Shown piece by piece: positions 7,508 through 15,432 of a stretch of DNA of 23,651 nt. The DNA is from Candidatus Gastranaerophilales bacterium (GTDB lineage: Bacteria > Cyanobacteriota > Vampirovibrionia > Gastranaerophilales > Gastranaerophilaceae), in the NCBI GenBank assembly GCA_947625445.1, contig CANQOM010000009.1, positions 1-23,651 of the forward strand, given 5' to 3'. Positions within the stretch are counted from its first letter, which is position 1. Each line of letters opens with the position of its first letter. The notes beneath the pieces are model-generated. The model searched no databases and was not told the origin of the DNA. It saw nothing but the letters and a program-made list of their open reading frames with translations. The position numbers were made by a program, and so were the translations under genes.

Positions 7508-8542
7508 TTGTTAGCTTATACATATAAAAATTATGGTTTTTTGGAACTTATAGAAAAACCGAAACCGAAGCTTCTTAATCCAAAAGACGCAATTGTTCGT
7601 ATTACAATGAGTAGTATCTGTACCAGTGATTTGCATATTAAACATGGTTCCGTTCCTAAAGCGGTTTTAGGAATAACTCTGGGGCACGAAATGGTTGGGA
7701 TAGTTGAAGAGACCGGAAGTGAAGTTGAAAATGTTAAAAAAGGTGACAGAGTAACTGTAAATGTAGAAACATTTTGTGGAAAGTGTTTTTATTGTAAAAA
7801 TGGATTTGTTAATAATTGTACGGATAAAGATGGAGGTTGGGCTTTAGGTTGTCGTATAGATGGTGGTCAAGCTCAATATGTCAGGGTTCCTTATGCGGAT
7901 CAAGGATTAAACAAAATTCCTGCCTCTGTTTCTGATGAACAAGCACTTTTTGTAGGAGATATATTAGCTACAGGATTTTGGGCGGCAAAAATATCAGAAA
8001 TTAAAGTTAATGATACAGTTTTAATTATTGGAGCAGGACCAACCGGTATATGCACATTATTATGTACTATGTTGAAAAATCCTAAAAAAATTATCGTATG
8101 TGAAAAAGATGAAAAAAGAAGAGATTTTGTAAAAAATCACTACCCAAATATTATTACGGTATCACCTGAAAAATGCTTTGAATCAGTAAAAAAAGAAAGT
8201 GAAAATGGTGGAGCTGATGTTGTTATTGAGGTTGCAGGAAATGAAGAGTCTTTTCAAATGGCTTGGCAAACTGCAAGGCCTAATGCAATTGTAACAATTA
8301 TAGCACTCTACGAGAAACCTATGATTCTCCCATTGCCTGATATGTATGGTAAAAATCTTATATTTAAAACAGGAGGTGTAGATGGGTGTGATTGTGACGA
8401 AATTTTATCTTTAATTGAACAGAGAAAAATTGATACAACTCCTTTAATAACTCACAAATTTAGTATTAAAGATATTGAAAAAGCGTACCAAATATTTGAA
8501 AATAAACTGGATAATGTAATAAAAATTGCAATAATTAATTAA
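7508..8542 (+). CDS. Zinc-dependent medium-chain alcohol dehydrogenase
   Basis: 344 aa, full length for the MDR superfamily, cytoplasmic. The catalytic zinc site is C38 (SICTSD), H60-E61 (GHEMVG) and probably D151 (GDILATG). The structural zinc is held by C90, C93, C96 and C104. IGAGPTG (174-180) is the Rossmann dinucleotide motif, and E199 after the second strand favours NAD over NADP. The overall pattern resembles secondary-alcohol or butanediol-type dehydrogenases, so it would interconvert an alcohol and an aldehyde or ketone; the substrate cannot be read from sequence. The start is TTG, decided by AAAGGAG at 7496-7502 with a 5-base spacer; the ATG at 7491 runs into a stop after seven codons. 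It stands alone between divergent and convergent neighbours. Confidence 0.9.
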   Translation: MLAYTYKNYGFLELIEKPKPKLLNPKDAIVRITMSSICTSDLHIKHGSVPKAVLGITLGHEMVGIVEETGSEVENVKKGDRVTVNVETFCGKCFYCKNGFVNNCTDKDGGWALGCRIDGGQAQYVRVPYADQGLNKIPASVSDEQALFVGDILATGFWAAKISEIKVNDTVLIIGAGPTGICTLLCTMLKNPKKIIVCEKDEKRRDFVKNHYPNIITVSPEKCFESVKKESENGGADVVIEVAGNEESFQMAWQTARPNAIVTIIALYEKPMILPLPDMYGKNLIFKTGGVDGCDCDEILSLIEQRKIDTTPLITHKFSIKDIEKAYQIFENKLDNVIKIAIIN

Positions 8543-8566
8543 TTTTTATATCAACTATTATAAATT

Positions 8567-8637
8567 TAATCTAATGTTGCAACCTTCCGTTTGCTCACGG
8601 CAACCATAACGAAGTGAATTATTGCGACACTGGATTA
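8567..8637. terminator. Imperfect inverted repeat between convergent genes
   Basis: TAATCTAATGTTGCAA (8567-8582) faces TTGCGACACTGGATTA (8622-8637), with 13 of 16 positions pairing. A smaller CCGT/ACGG hairpin sits inside. It lies in the 102-bp gap between the ends of two convergent genes, so bidirectional termination is the simplest reading, but there is no terminal T run. Confidence 0.35.
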
Positions 8638-8644
8638 AGTATGT

Positions 8645-8866
8645 TTATTTAAAAATAAAAAACTTATATTCAGGAGTATCAAGAGCAAAAGATATTTTAA
8701 ATAATAAATCCATACTCATATTTCTCCTTGCAGTTTCAATTTTGGCTATATGTTCTCTTGATACATCCACTAATTCAGCAAGTTGATTTTGAGATAGATT
8801 TTTTTGTTTCCTGAATAGTGCAATATTATTACCAAGTAATTTTCTTTTTATTTCATTATTTAACAT
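8645..8866 (-). CDS. Small XRE-family DNA-binding protein
   Basis: 73 aa, consisting of little more than a Cro/XRE helix-turn-helix: NNIALFRKQKNLSQNQLAEL, then VDVSREHIAKIETARRNMSM. Such single-domain proteins usually repress mobile-element or toxin-antitoxin promoters. It is a paralogue of the gene just upstream at 8983-9210, sharing the recognition-helix string REHIAK(I/V)ET and a following basic-Asn pair. No Shine-Dalgarno sequence precedes the ATG, and the AT-rich CAATATAAAT directly before it could be a -10 of a near-leaderless transcript. No toxin partner or phage gene is adjacent. Confidence 0.75.
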   Translation of the reverse strand: MLNNEIKRKLLGNNIALFRKQKNLSQNQLAELVDVSREHIAKIETARRNMSMDLLFKISFALDTPEYKFFIFK

Positions 8867-8982
8867 ATTTATATTGTGACCTAAAAAGCTAACTTTGTAT
8901 GTAGCCTATTTGATAACAAAATGTATTAATTTGAAAAAAATAAAATAATAACTTCCTAATTTGAAAGTTATTATTTTGATAT

Positions 8983-9210
8983 TTATTCATCTTTAAACAA
9001 TTCTTGAATTGATATTTTATAAGCTATAATTGTCCTTATAACATATTTAAGAGTTAAATTTCTTTTTCCTGTTTCAACTTTTGCAATGTGTTCTCTTTGA
9101 TAATCCGTTTTTTCTGCAAAGAGATTTCGCGAGTAATTGTTTTTCTTTCTGAATTTTTTAATATATTGCACAAACTTTTTCATAATTTCTTTTTCTTCTT
9201 TTGTATACAT
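8983..9210 (-). CDS. Small XRE-family DNA-binding protein
   Basis: 75 aa, again a lone helix-turn-helix (KKFRKKNNYSRNLFAEKT, then DYQREHIAKVETGKRNLTLK) ending in ISIQELFKDE. The frame is open up to 9309, but ATG at 9210 is chosen because GAAAGGAG lies just ahead of it (on the plus strand CTCCTTTC, 9219-9226). It is paralogous to the 73-aa gene 116 bp downstream on the same strand, and the two may be co-transcribed. The recognition helix is conserved between them while the rest has diverged, which would let both bind the same operator with different partners. Function beyond DNA binding is unknown. Confidence 0.75.
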   Translation of the reverse strand: MYTKEEKEIMKKFVQYIKKFRKKNNYSRNLFAEKTDYQREHIAKVETGKRNLTLKYVIRTIIAYKISIQELFKDE

Positions 9211-9356
9211 TTGATTTTCTCCTTTCGTTTTTAGCTTTGTATACAAAAAAGAATTAAATAAAATTAGAAATTTTTCTTGTGGATTAAATAAAACAGTTAC
9301 AATGAACAAGCGAAAAGTTGTGATTATAGATTATTTTTAAAAAGTTTTTAAACAAA

Positions 9357-9683
9357 TTAATCACAAAACGTAGTATTTCCGTATGTTGTGCAAGAACTAC
9401 CTTCTGAACTATATGTAGTATTTCCGTATTTTGTATAGCTTGTACCATCTGAACTGTATGTGGTATTCCCATATTTTGTATAGGAAGTACCGTCTGAACT
9501 ATATGTAGTATTTCCATATTTTGTATAAGTTGTACCATTTGAACCATATACGGTGTTACCGTATTTTGTGTATGAAGTACCATCTGAACCGTATATTGTA
9601 TTTCCATATTTGCTATATGTTATGGCTTTAGCTTCTAAAGAAAAACAAATTATAAGTAATAAAACAATAATAAATTTTTTCAT
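9357..9683 (-). CDS. Secreted tandem-repeat protein (KYGNT repeats)
   Basis: 108 aa. A signal peptide (MKKFIIVLLLIICFSLEAKA, cleavage probably after residue 20) is followed by five complete 15-residue repeats of the form Y-T-K-Y-G-N-T-T-Y-S-S-D-G-T-S and a sixth partial copy ending FCD. The product should be exported and, by its regular Tyr/Asn/Gly spacing, fold as a short beta-rich repeat. Two cysteines occur, both in the last copy, and could form a disulphide. Similar GNT-Y-DGT repeats occur in small secreted proteins of Gram-negative bacteria and phages, but their role is not established. AGAGG precedes the ATG at a suitable distance. The gene follows the acetyltransferase gene on the same strand with a 31-bp gap. 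Confidence 0.8.
   Translation of the reverse strand: MKKFIIVLLLIICFSLEAKAITYSKYGNTIYGSDGTSYTKYGNTVYGSNGTTYTKYGNTTYSSDGTSYTKYGNTTYSSDGTSYTKYGNTTYSSEGSSCTTYGNTTFCD
9360..9617 (-). repeat. 45-bp tandem coding repeats
   Basis: Five complete 45-bp units plus a 33-bp partial unit encode the 15-residue repeats of the secreted protein. Units 3 and 4 encode identical residues. The recent-looking copies are in the middle and the outer copies are more diverged, a normal pattern for unequal crossing-over. Confidence 0.8.
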
Positions 9684-9714
9684 AAGTCCTCTTTTTAGTC
9701 TTTATTAGTTTATT

Positions 9715-10272
9715 TTATAATTCTTTAATTTTTTTAGCCGGAACTCCAAAAGCAAGGGAATTATCAGGAATATCTTTTGTAACAAGTGAACCTGCTCCGA
9801 TGACAACATTATTCCCTATAGTTACACCGCCTAAAATAACTACATTTCCGCCTATCCAAACGTTATTCCCTATTTTTATAGGTTTTGCATATTCAAGTCC
9901 TTTATTTCTTGTTTCATAATCAAGCGGATGACCTGCTGCATAAAAACCACAATTTGGAGCAATAAAAACATTATCCCCAAATGTTACCTTTGCACAGTCT
10001 AAAATTATAAGGTTATGATTTGAATAAAAATTTTTACCCAGCTCTATATTATAACCGTAATCACACATAAAAGGTTGTTCTATTAAAAATTCGCCTTTTG
10101 TGCTACCTATGATTTTTTTTATTAATTTTTTTCTTTCTTCTGTTTTTTCGGGCGAAATATTGTTATATTTAAAACACAGTTTTTTGCACTTTGTTCTTTC
10201 TTTTATTAAGCTCATATCATAGTTTGCGTTATATAATTCGCCGCTAAGCATTTTTTCTTTTTCTGTTTTCAT
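9715..10272 (-). CDS. Maltose/galactoside-type sugar O-acetyltransferase
   Basis: 185 aa, the normal length for the Maa/LacA/NodL group, cytoplasmic and trimeric in known members. Residues 5-55 are the helical N-terminal Mac domain (EKEKMLSGELYNANYD). The rest is a left-handed beta-helix of hexapeptide repeats (IGNNVWIGGNVVILGGVTIG, 134-153). H115 in AAGHPLD is the catalytic histidine that activates the sugar hydroxyl for transfer from acetyl-CoA. The ending DNSLAFGVPAKKIKEL is typical. It sits beside surface-glycan genes, so it may acetylate a sugar for envelope polysaccharide, although the Maa-like Mac domain also fits a detoxification role for free sugars. Confidence 0.9.
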   Translation of the reverse strand: MKTEKEKMLSGELYNANYDMSLIKERTKCKKLCFKYNNISPEKTEERKKLIKKIIGSTKGEFLIEQPFMCDYGYNIELGKNFYSNHNLIILDCAKVTFGDNVFIAPNCGFYAAGHPLDYETRNKGLEYAKPIKIGNNVWIGGNVVILGGVTIGNNVVIGAGSLVTKDIPDNSLAFGVPAKKIKEL

Positions 10273-10411
10273 AGGATAATATTACCATAAAATCAAGAAT
10301 TTACTATATTGTCAGAGTATATTAATCTTTATATAAACAACTTGAATATCATTTTGCAATTTTTTATATTACAACATAATATGTTTTGATATTTTTGTTT
10401 GTTTAAGAGAT

Positions 10412-10417
10412 TATAAT
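10412..10417 (+). promoter_or_regulatory. -10 box of the GT-C glycosyltransferase gene (leaderless)
   Basis: TATAAT ends six bases before the ATG at 10424. With the usual spacing to the start site, transcription begins at the A of ATG itself. There is no ribosome binding site, so a leaderless mRNA is expected. Confidence 0.5.
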
Positions 10418-10423
10418 AAAATT

Positions 10424-11962
10424 ATGGCAAAATTTGAATATCAAAGTCTAAAAAAATATCTTCATTTTATATATCCATTGATAATTATTATAATTATTGC
10501 GTTTGGGATATATTTAAGAACAAGGTTATATCTTTATAAAGTAGAATTTTGGCTGGATGAAGTAATGACTGCTTTATCATATATAGATAAAGGTATAGGC
10601 GCATTGTTTATGCCTTTAGAGGCAGAACAGAAAGCACCTCCTCTATATTTATTAACTGTTTACTTTATAGTTAAAATATTTGGATTTAATGAATTGGCAT
10701 TCAGGTTTATTCCATATATTTCCGGTTGTTTATCTGTTATCGCATTCTATTTTTTATTAAATGCATTTGTAAAAGATAAAATTGGTAAAATATTTGGATT
10801 GTTTCTTTTTGCGATTTCAATTCCTCTTATATATAATTCAGCTGAATTTAAACCATATTCCAGTGATACATTAATTTGTATTTTACTATTTTTATTTTAT
10901 AACTATTGTTATATAAAAAACACTTGTATAATAAACGGGAAAGTTAAACAAGCTATTTTATATACGTTAATAACTATGTTATTAATCTTTTTTTCTTTTC
11001 CTGCTGCATTCATTATTTTTTCACTTGCTTTAACTAATTGTATATTTGAGCGTAAAATCACTAAAACATCTATGTTTGTGATTACAGGTATTATAATTTC
11101 CTGTTCTGTTATATATTTAATGGATGTTAATGTTTATCCTTTTATGAAAAATTTCTGGTGGTGGAATGGTCATAAAACTTTAGAATTTATGTATTTGACC
11201 AGTATAAAATACTTTATGACAGTCCATAGTAACATATTTTGTGATGCATTTGTTGTTTTAGTGATAGTTGGGTTAACTATTTTATTTAAAGAAAAAAAAC
11301 AAATAGCAACTGCGTTTTTTATTTGTATACTTGTTCCTGTTATTACAAGTCTTTTGAAAATATATCCATTTGAAGAAAGATTAATCCTATATCTTCTTCC
11401 TATACTTTTATTGTTAATTACCAAGTTATTTGATTATAATGTTTTTCATACTGAATCAGGCAAGCTTAAAATTATCCAAAAATTAATCTTATGTACTCTA
11501 TTAATATTAATGATTAACATAAAAGTTCCATATATAAATTTCTCCCAAGAAAAGTTAATTGATTATAGCAGAAAAGATGATTTTAAACGTTCAATACACT
11601 ACAGAGAAGAAATGAAAAATGTAAGCTTATATGTGTTAAATAATTATTCGGGAAACCAAAAAATACTTACAACTAATGAATTTTATTATTTTATAAGGTA
11701 TTATAACAAGTACTATAATTTGAAAAAAGATATACCTATTACTTTTTTAGGCTGGAATAACAATGGCAAAATTATAGATATTATGAATGAGTTTTTTGAT
11801 AAAAATTCAGGGAAATATACAATGTGGTTTATAAGCAGAAGTAATGAAAATTACTTCAGAACTTGGAAGTGGTATGAGTTAATAAGTATGATACGAAATA
11901 GAAATCTGTCATATAATTTTATAATTGGTGAAAACGGAGCTTATTTAATTGTTGTAAAATAA
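10424..11962 (+). CDS. GT-C-type membrane glycosyltransferase (PMT/ArnT-like)
   Basis: 512 aa integral membrane protein with about ten hydrophobic segments (roughly 14-30, 92-112, 121-138, 148-164, 176-205, 217-233, 260-285, 296-312, 320-336, 353-369) and a C-terminal soluble part. FWLDEVMTA (43-51) places D45-E46 in the first extracytoplasmic loop, the catalytic acid of GT-C enzymes that use polyprenyl-phosphate sugars. KAPPLYLLTVY (70-80) follows as in the GT39/GT83 groups. It should transfer a lipid-linked sugar to an envelope acceptor on the outer face of the inner membrane; donor and acceptor are unknown. Its last 22 bases overlap the end of the convergent acyltransferase gene. Confidence 0.82.
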   Translation: MAKFEYQSLKKYLHFIYPLIIIIIIAFGIYLRTRLYLYKVEFWLDEVMTALSYIDKGIGALFMPLEAEQKAPPLYLLTVYFIVKIFGFNELAFRFIPYISGCLSVIAFYFLLNAFVKDKIGKIFGLFLFAISIPLIYNSAEFKPYSSDTLICILLFLFYNYCYIKNTCIINGKVKQAILYTLITMLLIFFSFPAAFIIFSLALTNCIFERKITKTSMFVITGIIISCSVIYLMDVNVYPFMKNFWWWNGHKTLEFMYLTSIKYFMTVHSNIFCDAFVVLVIVGLTILFKEKKQIATAFFICILVPVITSLLKIYPFEERLILYLLPILLLLITKLFDYNVFHTESGKLKIIQKLILCTLLILMINIKVPYINFSQEKLIDYSRKDDFKRSIHYREEMKNVSLYVLNNYSGNQKILTTNEFYYFIRYYNKYYNLKKDIPITFLGWNNNGKIIDIMNEFFDKNSGKYTMWFISRSNENYFRTWKWYELISMIRNRNLSYNFIIGENGAYLIVVK

Positions 11963-13086
11963 GTTGTTATTTTTAAAATAAATTTTTTTAAAAATATGGA
12001 AAAAATAATTCCAAATATTACATAAATAATTAAAAATTGTGTTTTGCCATGCGGTAAATAACAATAATTCCAAGCTAATTTATAATAAGATACTCTAAAT
12101 CCGGCACAAATATTCGTATATTTATGTAATAAGAAAAATACGGTATCAACTATTTTAAATGCCAATAAATGATTTATCATTATTGTGTAAGTATTATCAG
12201 CTATGATGTTAATATATTTACTTTTCCCTATTGCTGGACACAAAATTTTTGAAATTCTTAACCAAAATGATATGCCGATAAAACCTATAAAAAAAGGCTG
12301 AAAAACATTATTTGTGTGAAATTTTGCCCAACTCGGTGTTACATATGGCATATATCCAATTTTATAAATGATAATTAATGAAATGAAAAATATAAGTCCA
12401 AAATAAAGTAAGTTATTTAAATTGTCATATTTTTCATATTTTTTATATAAAATACCAAGACTGTAAAATGGTAAAAAATATAAGATTCTGTCTAATAACA
12501 AAAACCATTCTTTATTGAATCCTTTAGATGAAAGTAAAATTCCTGCGAAACCCAGAAATAAGCATATTACAAAATAAATAAATTCGTTTACTTTTATATT
12601 AAATTTAAAACAAATTGTTCTTGCCAAAATATTAATAATATGAACTATATATAACGGTATTACAAACCAACCTCCAAGATTTAATAAAAATTGATGTCCG
12701 TTTATTATTGGTTCAACTAATAATGTTTCAATATTTACCTTAATTGAAGGGAAAAAATCAAAATTTTTTAATATTTGAATAACTATTGCATAAAAGATAT
12801 TCCATAAATACAATGGAACAATCAGTTTTTTAGTTTTGCTTAAAATAAAATTTTTAATTCTTAATTCATTTTCTTTTTTGTAAAAATAACCTGAAGTAAA
12901 CACAAATAATGCGACATGAAAAGAATAAAAAGGAAAAAATTCATTAAAAAAAGAAACTCCACCTCCATGACAGTGTCCCATTACAATAAATATTATACCG
13001 AGAGCGTATAATATTTTAAATTCATACTTCACATTATTTGATGAGTTTTCTGTATTTAAAGACATATTATGTATACTTAACCACAT
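11941..13086 (-). CDS. Acyltransferase-3 family membrane protein (OafA-like)
   Basis: 381 aa from the first ATG, or 374 aa from the second at 13065. About ten transmembrane helices run the whole length. FKILYALGIIFIVMGHCHGG (23-42) is the first helix with the conserved His (H38), and FHVALFVFTSGYFY (56-69) matches the second conserved block of the family. Members move acetyl or succinyl groups from the cytoplasm onto extracellular glycans. The adjacent glycosyltransferases support an envelope role. Its start region lies in a 13-bp inverted repeat (13060-13095), suggesting control by the divergent XRE regulator. Neither ATG has a clear Shine-Dalgarno sequence. Confidence 0.85.
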   Translation of the reverse strand: MWLSIHNMSLNTENSSNNVKYEFKILYALGIIFIVMGHCHGGGVSFFNEFFPFYSFHVALFVFTSGYFYKKENELRIKNFILSKTKKLIVPLYLWNIFYAIVIQILKNFDFFPSIKVNIETLLVEPIINGHQFLLNLGGWFVIPLYIVHIINILARTICFKFNIKVNEFIYFVICLFLGFAGILLSSKGFNKEWFLLLDRILYFLPFYSLGILYKKYEKYDNLNNLLYFGLIFFISLIIIYKIGYMPYVTPSWAKFHTNNVFQPFFIGFIGISFWLRISKILCPAIGKSKYINIIADNTYTIMINHLLAFKIVDTVFFLLHKYTNICAGFRVSYYKLAWNYCYLPHGKTQFLIIYVIFGIIFSIFLKKFILKITTYFTTIK

Positions 13087-13095
13087 AATATGTCT
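13060..13095. promoter_or_regulatory. Inverted repeat at the acyltransferase start, candidate operator
   Basis: AGACATATTATGT (13060-13072) and its exact reverse complement ACATAATATGTCT (13083-13095) are separated by ten bases. A related half-site, AAGACACATTATTC, starts near 13142, just ahead of the divergent XRE gene. The arrangement fits a shared operator for both genes, though the binding protein is inferred. Confidence 0.45.
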
Positions 13096-13172
13096 AAAAT
13101 CAATAAATTATTCTATCTATTTAGACCTTAAAATTTTTAATAAGACACATTATTCTTGATGTGGGAGATAAT

Positions 13173-13493
13173 ATGGAAAATCTAAAAAAACAATTTGGAA
13201 AAAGATTAAAAGAATTACGGGAAAAAAAGAAATTAAGTCAGGAACAACTGGCTGAAATTGTAAATATGGAATCAAGACATATAAGCCGTATTGAAACAGG
13301 AAATAGTTTTACTACAATAGAAAACTTAGATAAAATTGCAAATGCTTTAGATGTGAATATATCTACACTATTTGAATTTGAACATAAACAAAATCGTGAG
13401 ATTATGCAAAAAGAAATAATAAAAATTATAAAACACTCAGATGATAGAGAATTAGAATTAATTTTCAGAATCATTAAAAATGTCTGTTTATAA
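13173..13493 (+). CDS. XRE-family transcriptional regulator
   Basis: 106 aa. Residues 1-68 are a classical XRE helix-turn-helix (LKELREKKKLSQEQLAEIVN, then MESRHISRIETGNSFTTIEN, ending LDVNISTLFEF). The remaining 35 residues form a helical tail likely used for dimerisation. ATG at 13173 is chosen over the in-frame GTG at 13161 because GGGAG (13163-13167) lies five bases ahead of it. It is divergent from the acyltransferase gene and 23 bp upstream of the GT9 gene on the same strand, so it probably shares a transcript with GT9 and may regulate the glycan genes. It is unrelated in detail to the two smaller XRE proteins at 8645-9210. Confidence 0.85.
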   Translation: MENLKKQFGKRLKELREKKKLSQEQLAEIVNMESRHISRIETGNSFTTIENLDKIANALDVNISTLFEFEHKQNREIMQKEIIKIIKHSDDRELELIFRIIKNVCL

Positions 13494-13516
13494 ATAGAAT
13501 TAAAGGTAGAAATAAA

Positions 13517-14700
13517 ATGTTAAAAATTGCGAAAATTAAAAGAGCAGAAACTAGACACATTCAATTAGAAATATTTTTCTTTAAATTCAAATTCCAACCC
13601 AGAAAGAAAAGAATGAGACCAGTTACTGTAATACTTGGTCCCGTAGGAATAGGCGATTACATGTGCTACAGACCATACTTCAAATATATAAGAAAAAGTC
13701 CACGTTTTAAAAATGCTTATATATTGTATATTGCAAGAGATATATATGCTGATTTTACTCAAAATTTTGACTCTGAATTTTTCAATGAGATAATTACGGT
13801 TAATATAAATTCAATATTATATAATTCAACGTACCGAAAATGTTTTGCCAAAATAATTAACTCGTATAAACCTGATATAATATATACTTTAACTCCATTT
13901 CATCCTAAAAATGGAGAACATCCCTTACCTCTTAAACTATTTCCTTTGATAAAAGCTAAAGTGAAGATTGCAGGTTGTCTGTGTTCAAAAAATCAACATA
14001 TTTTAAAAAATGATAAGTTTTCTAAAATATTTAACAAAATATTATATCAAGATTGTGAAAATGATTTGTTTGAAACAGAAAGAACAAAATATGAGTTTGA
14101 AAAGTTTCTCGATATAAAAATACCTGAAAAAATAAGCAATGAATTATTTATTCCGTTTAAATCAGACAAAAAAAATATTGCTATATCACTCATTGCAAAT
14201 ACTTCTGACAGGATGTATTCATCTGAAAAATGGATAAATATTATTAATTACCTTACACAAAAAACTGATAATGATACTAATATATTATTTATCGGTGCAA
14301 AAAAAGATGAGTTTCAACTGCAAAATATTATAAATAAATTAAAATATCCGCAAAGATGTATTAATTTAGCAGGTAAATTAATAATATCAATGATACCTGC
14401 ATTATTAAATTCTTGCAAATTTTTAATAAGTGTTGAATCAGGAAATGTTCATATAGCACATGTAGCAAAAATCCCTACAATATGTATATCAGGAACCACG
14501 GCCTACGGAAGATTTCATCCTTATAAAGACAAAATTGTCAGGTACATATATCCTGATGCATTGAAGAAATTTATAGAGAATTTACCCCCCCCCATCAAGG
14601 TTTTTCAGCTTTGCCATATTTGAATGTTAATGATATAGATGAATTGCAGGTAATAAAAGCTATTGATGACTTATTAATACAAACTTCAGACTTGCTTTAA
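13517..14700 (+). CDS. GT9 heptosyltransferase-like glycosyltransferase, frame broken at a C9 tract
   Basis: The uninterrupted frame gives 368 aa, stopping at 14623. LGPVGIGDYM (40-49) is the GT9 N-terminal glycine motif, and SVESGNVHIAHVAKIPTICI (305-324) followed by SGTTAYGRFHPY matches the nucleotide-sugar binding block. After residue 356 comes a run of nine Cs (14585-14593), and the tail IKVFQLCHI is foreign. With one more C the frame continues HQGFSALPYLNVNDI and on to a stop at 14700, giving a plausible 394-aa enzyme. GT9 enzymes add heptose or related sugars to LPS core or other envelope glycans in the cytoplasm. The tract could be a phase-variable switch, a mutation, or an assembly error. 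AAAGG lies about ten bases before the ATG. Confidence 0.78.
14585..14593 (+). repeat. C9 homopolymer within the GT9 gene
   Basis: Nine consecutive C residues in a strongly AT-rich gene. They encode Pro-Pro-Pro in the observed frame; ten (or seven) Cs would restore the full-length C-terminus. Long C tracts are classic sites of slipped-strand phase variation in surface-glycan genes. Confidence 0.85.
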
Positions 14701-14706
14701 TAACTT

Positions 14707-15432
14707 TTATATTTGTATAATTTTCGATATATCAAATGATTGATTATTAATATAGCAATCATATAATAAATTTGCAGGTATAAATTTGATTTTTATAGCT
14801 TTTAGTCCGATTTTTTTTAACATATTTAAAAAAACATTTCCTTTATCTGTAATTATTTCATTATCGGTAGGAAATAAAAAATAATTTTCTACATTATTAA
14901 TGTTATGCTCATTAATAAATTCATTAAATGCTAATTCATACATATATTGTTTTGTTATAGATTCTATACCCGGCTGACCTGTTAATTTCTTGCCTTGTTC
15001 TATTGTAGGTTCTGATATATTAACAGGGGTAATATCAAATAATTCTAAAATATCAAGTTTTAATAATATTTGAGAAGCGTAAGTCAATATACATTCATAT
15101 AATCTTTGTATATAATTATTATCATCATTAATTGTAATATTAGTTTTTAATTCATCATAAAAAGGTTTATTATTTGAAATAAAAGCGAACGACTCATTAA
15201 TTGTTTTATCCCAGTTAATTTCACCGTTACCGTTAATTTCTGTTGAATCTATTGAATTTATATATGTTCCGTTTTCATAGTAATCATTAATTAAAAATAA
15301 TAAAATTGAAAGTAAATTATAAGAATTTTGAGTTTCTGTGCTATTAATAATTTTAATGATTTGTTCTTTTGAGTTATATTTTTGAATAACTTTTAATACT
15401 TTTTTAAATTGTTGTTTAATATTTTCTCCCAA
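14707..15432 (-). CDS. LlaJI-family (McrC-like) restriction endonuclease, short N-terminus
   Basis: 241 aa. INGNGEINWDKTI (66-78) followed by NDDNNYIQRLYECILTYAS (102-120), and later KQYMYELAFNEFI (161-173) with FLFPTD and IPANLLYDCYI, follow the block order I recall for LlaJI-family endonucleases. The neighbouring C5 methyltransferase supports a restriction-modification pair. The known LlaJI enzyme works with an McrB-like GTPase that recognises DNA; no such gene is in the window. The protein begins at what is normally an internal position (KVLKVIQKYNSKEQ), so about a hundred N-terminal residues seem to be missing. The only start is a TTG at 15432 directly after a stop codon, overlapping the methylase end by 17 bases, with no upstream ribosome binding site. 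Probably a truncated, inactive remnant. Confidence 0.65.
   Translation of the reverse strand: MGENIKQQFKKVLKVIQKYNSKEQIIKIINSTETQNSYNLLSILLFLINDYYENGTYINSIDSTEINGNGEINWDKTINESFAFISNNKPFYDELKTNITINDDNNYIQRLYECILTYASQILLKLDILELFDITPVNISEPTIEQGKKLTGQPGIESITKQYMYELAFNEFINEHNINNVENYFLFPTDNEIITDKGNVFLNMLKKIGLKAIKIKFIPANLLYDCYINNQSFDISKIIQI

Noticed and set aside
9284..9607. Second open frame antiparallel-like in composition within the repeat gene (minus strand, another frame)
   Set aside because: It exists only because the 45-bp repeats keep every frame open; it has no signal peptide or start context, whereas the overlapping frame has both.
9360..9617. Regular 45-bp repeats resembling a CRISPR array
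   Set aside because: Repeats are contiguous with no unique spacers, stay in one reading frame and encode a secreted repeat protein; no cas genes are nearby.
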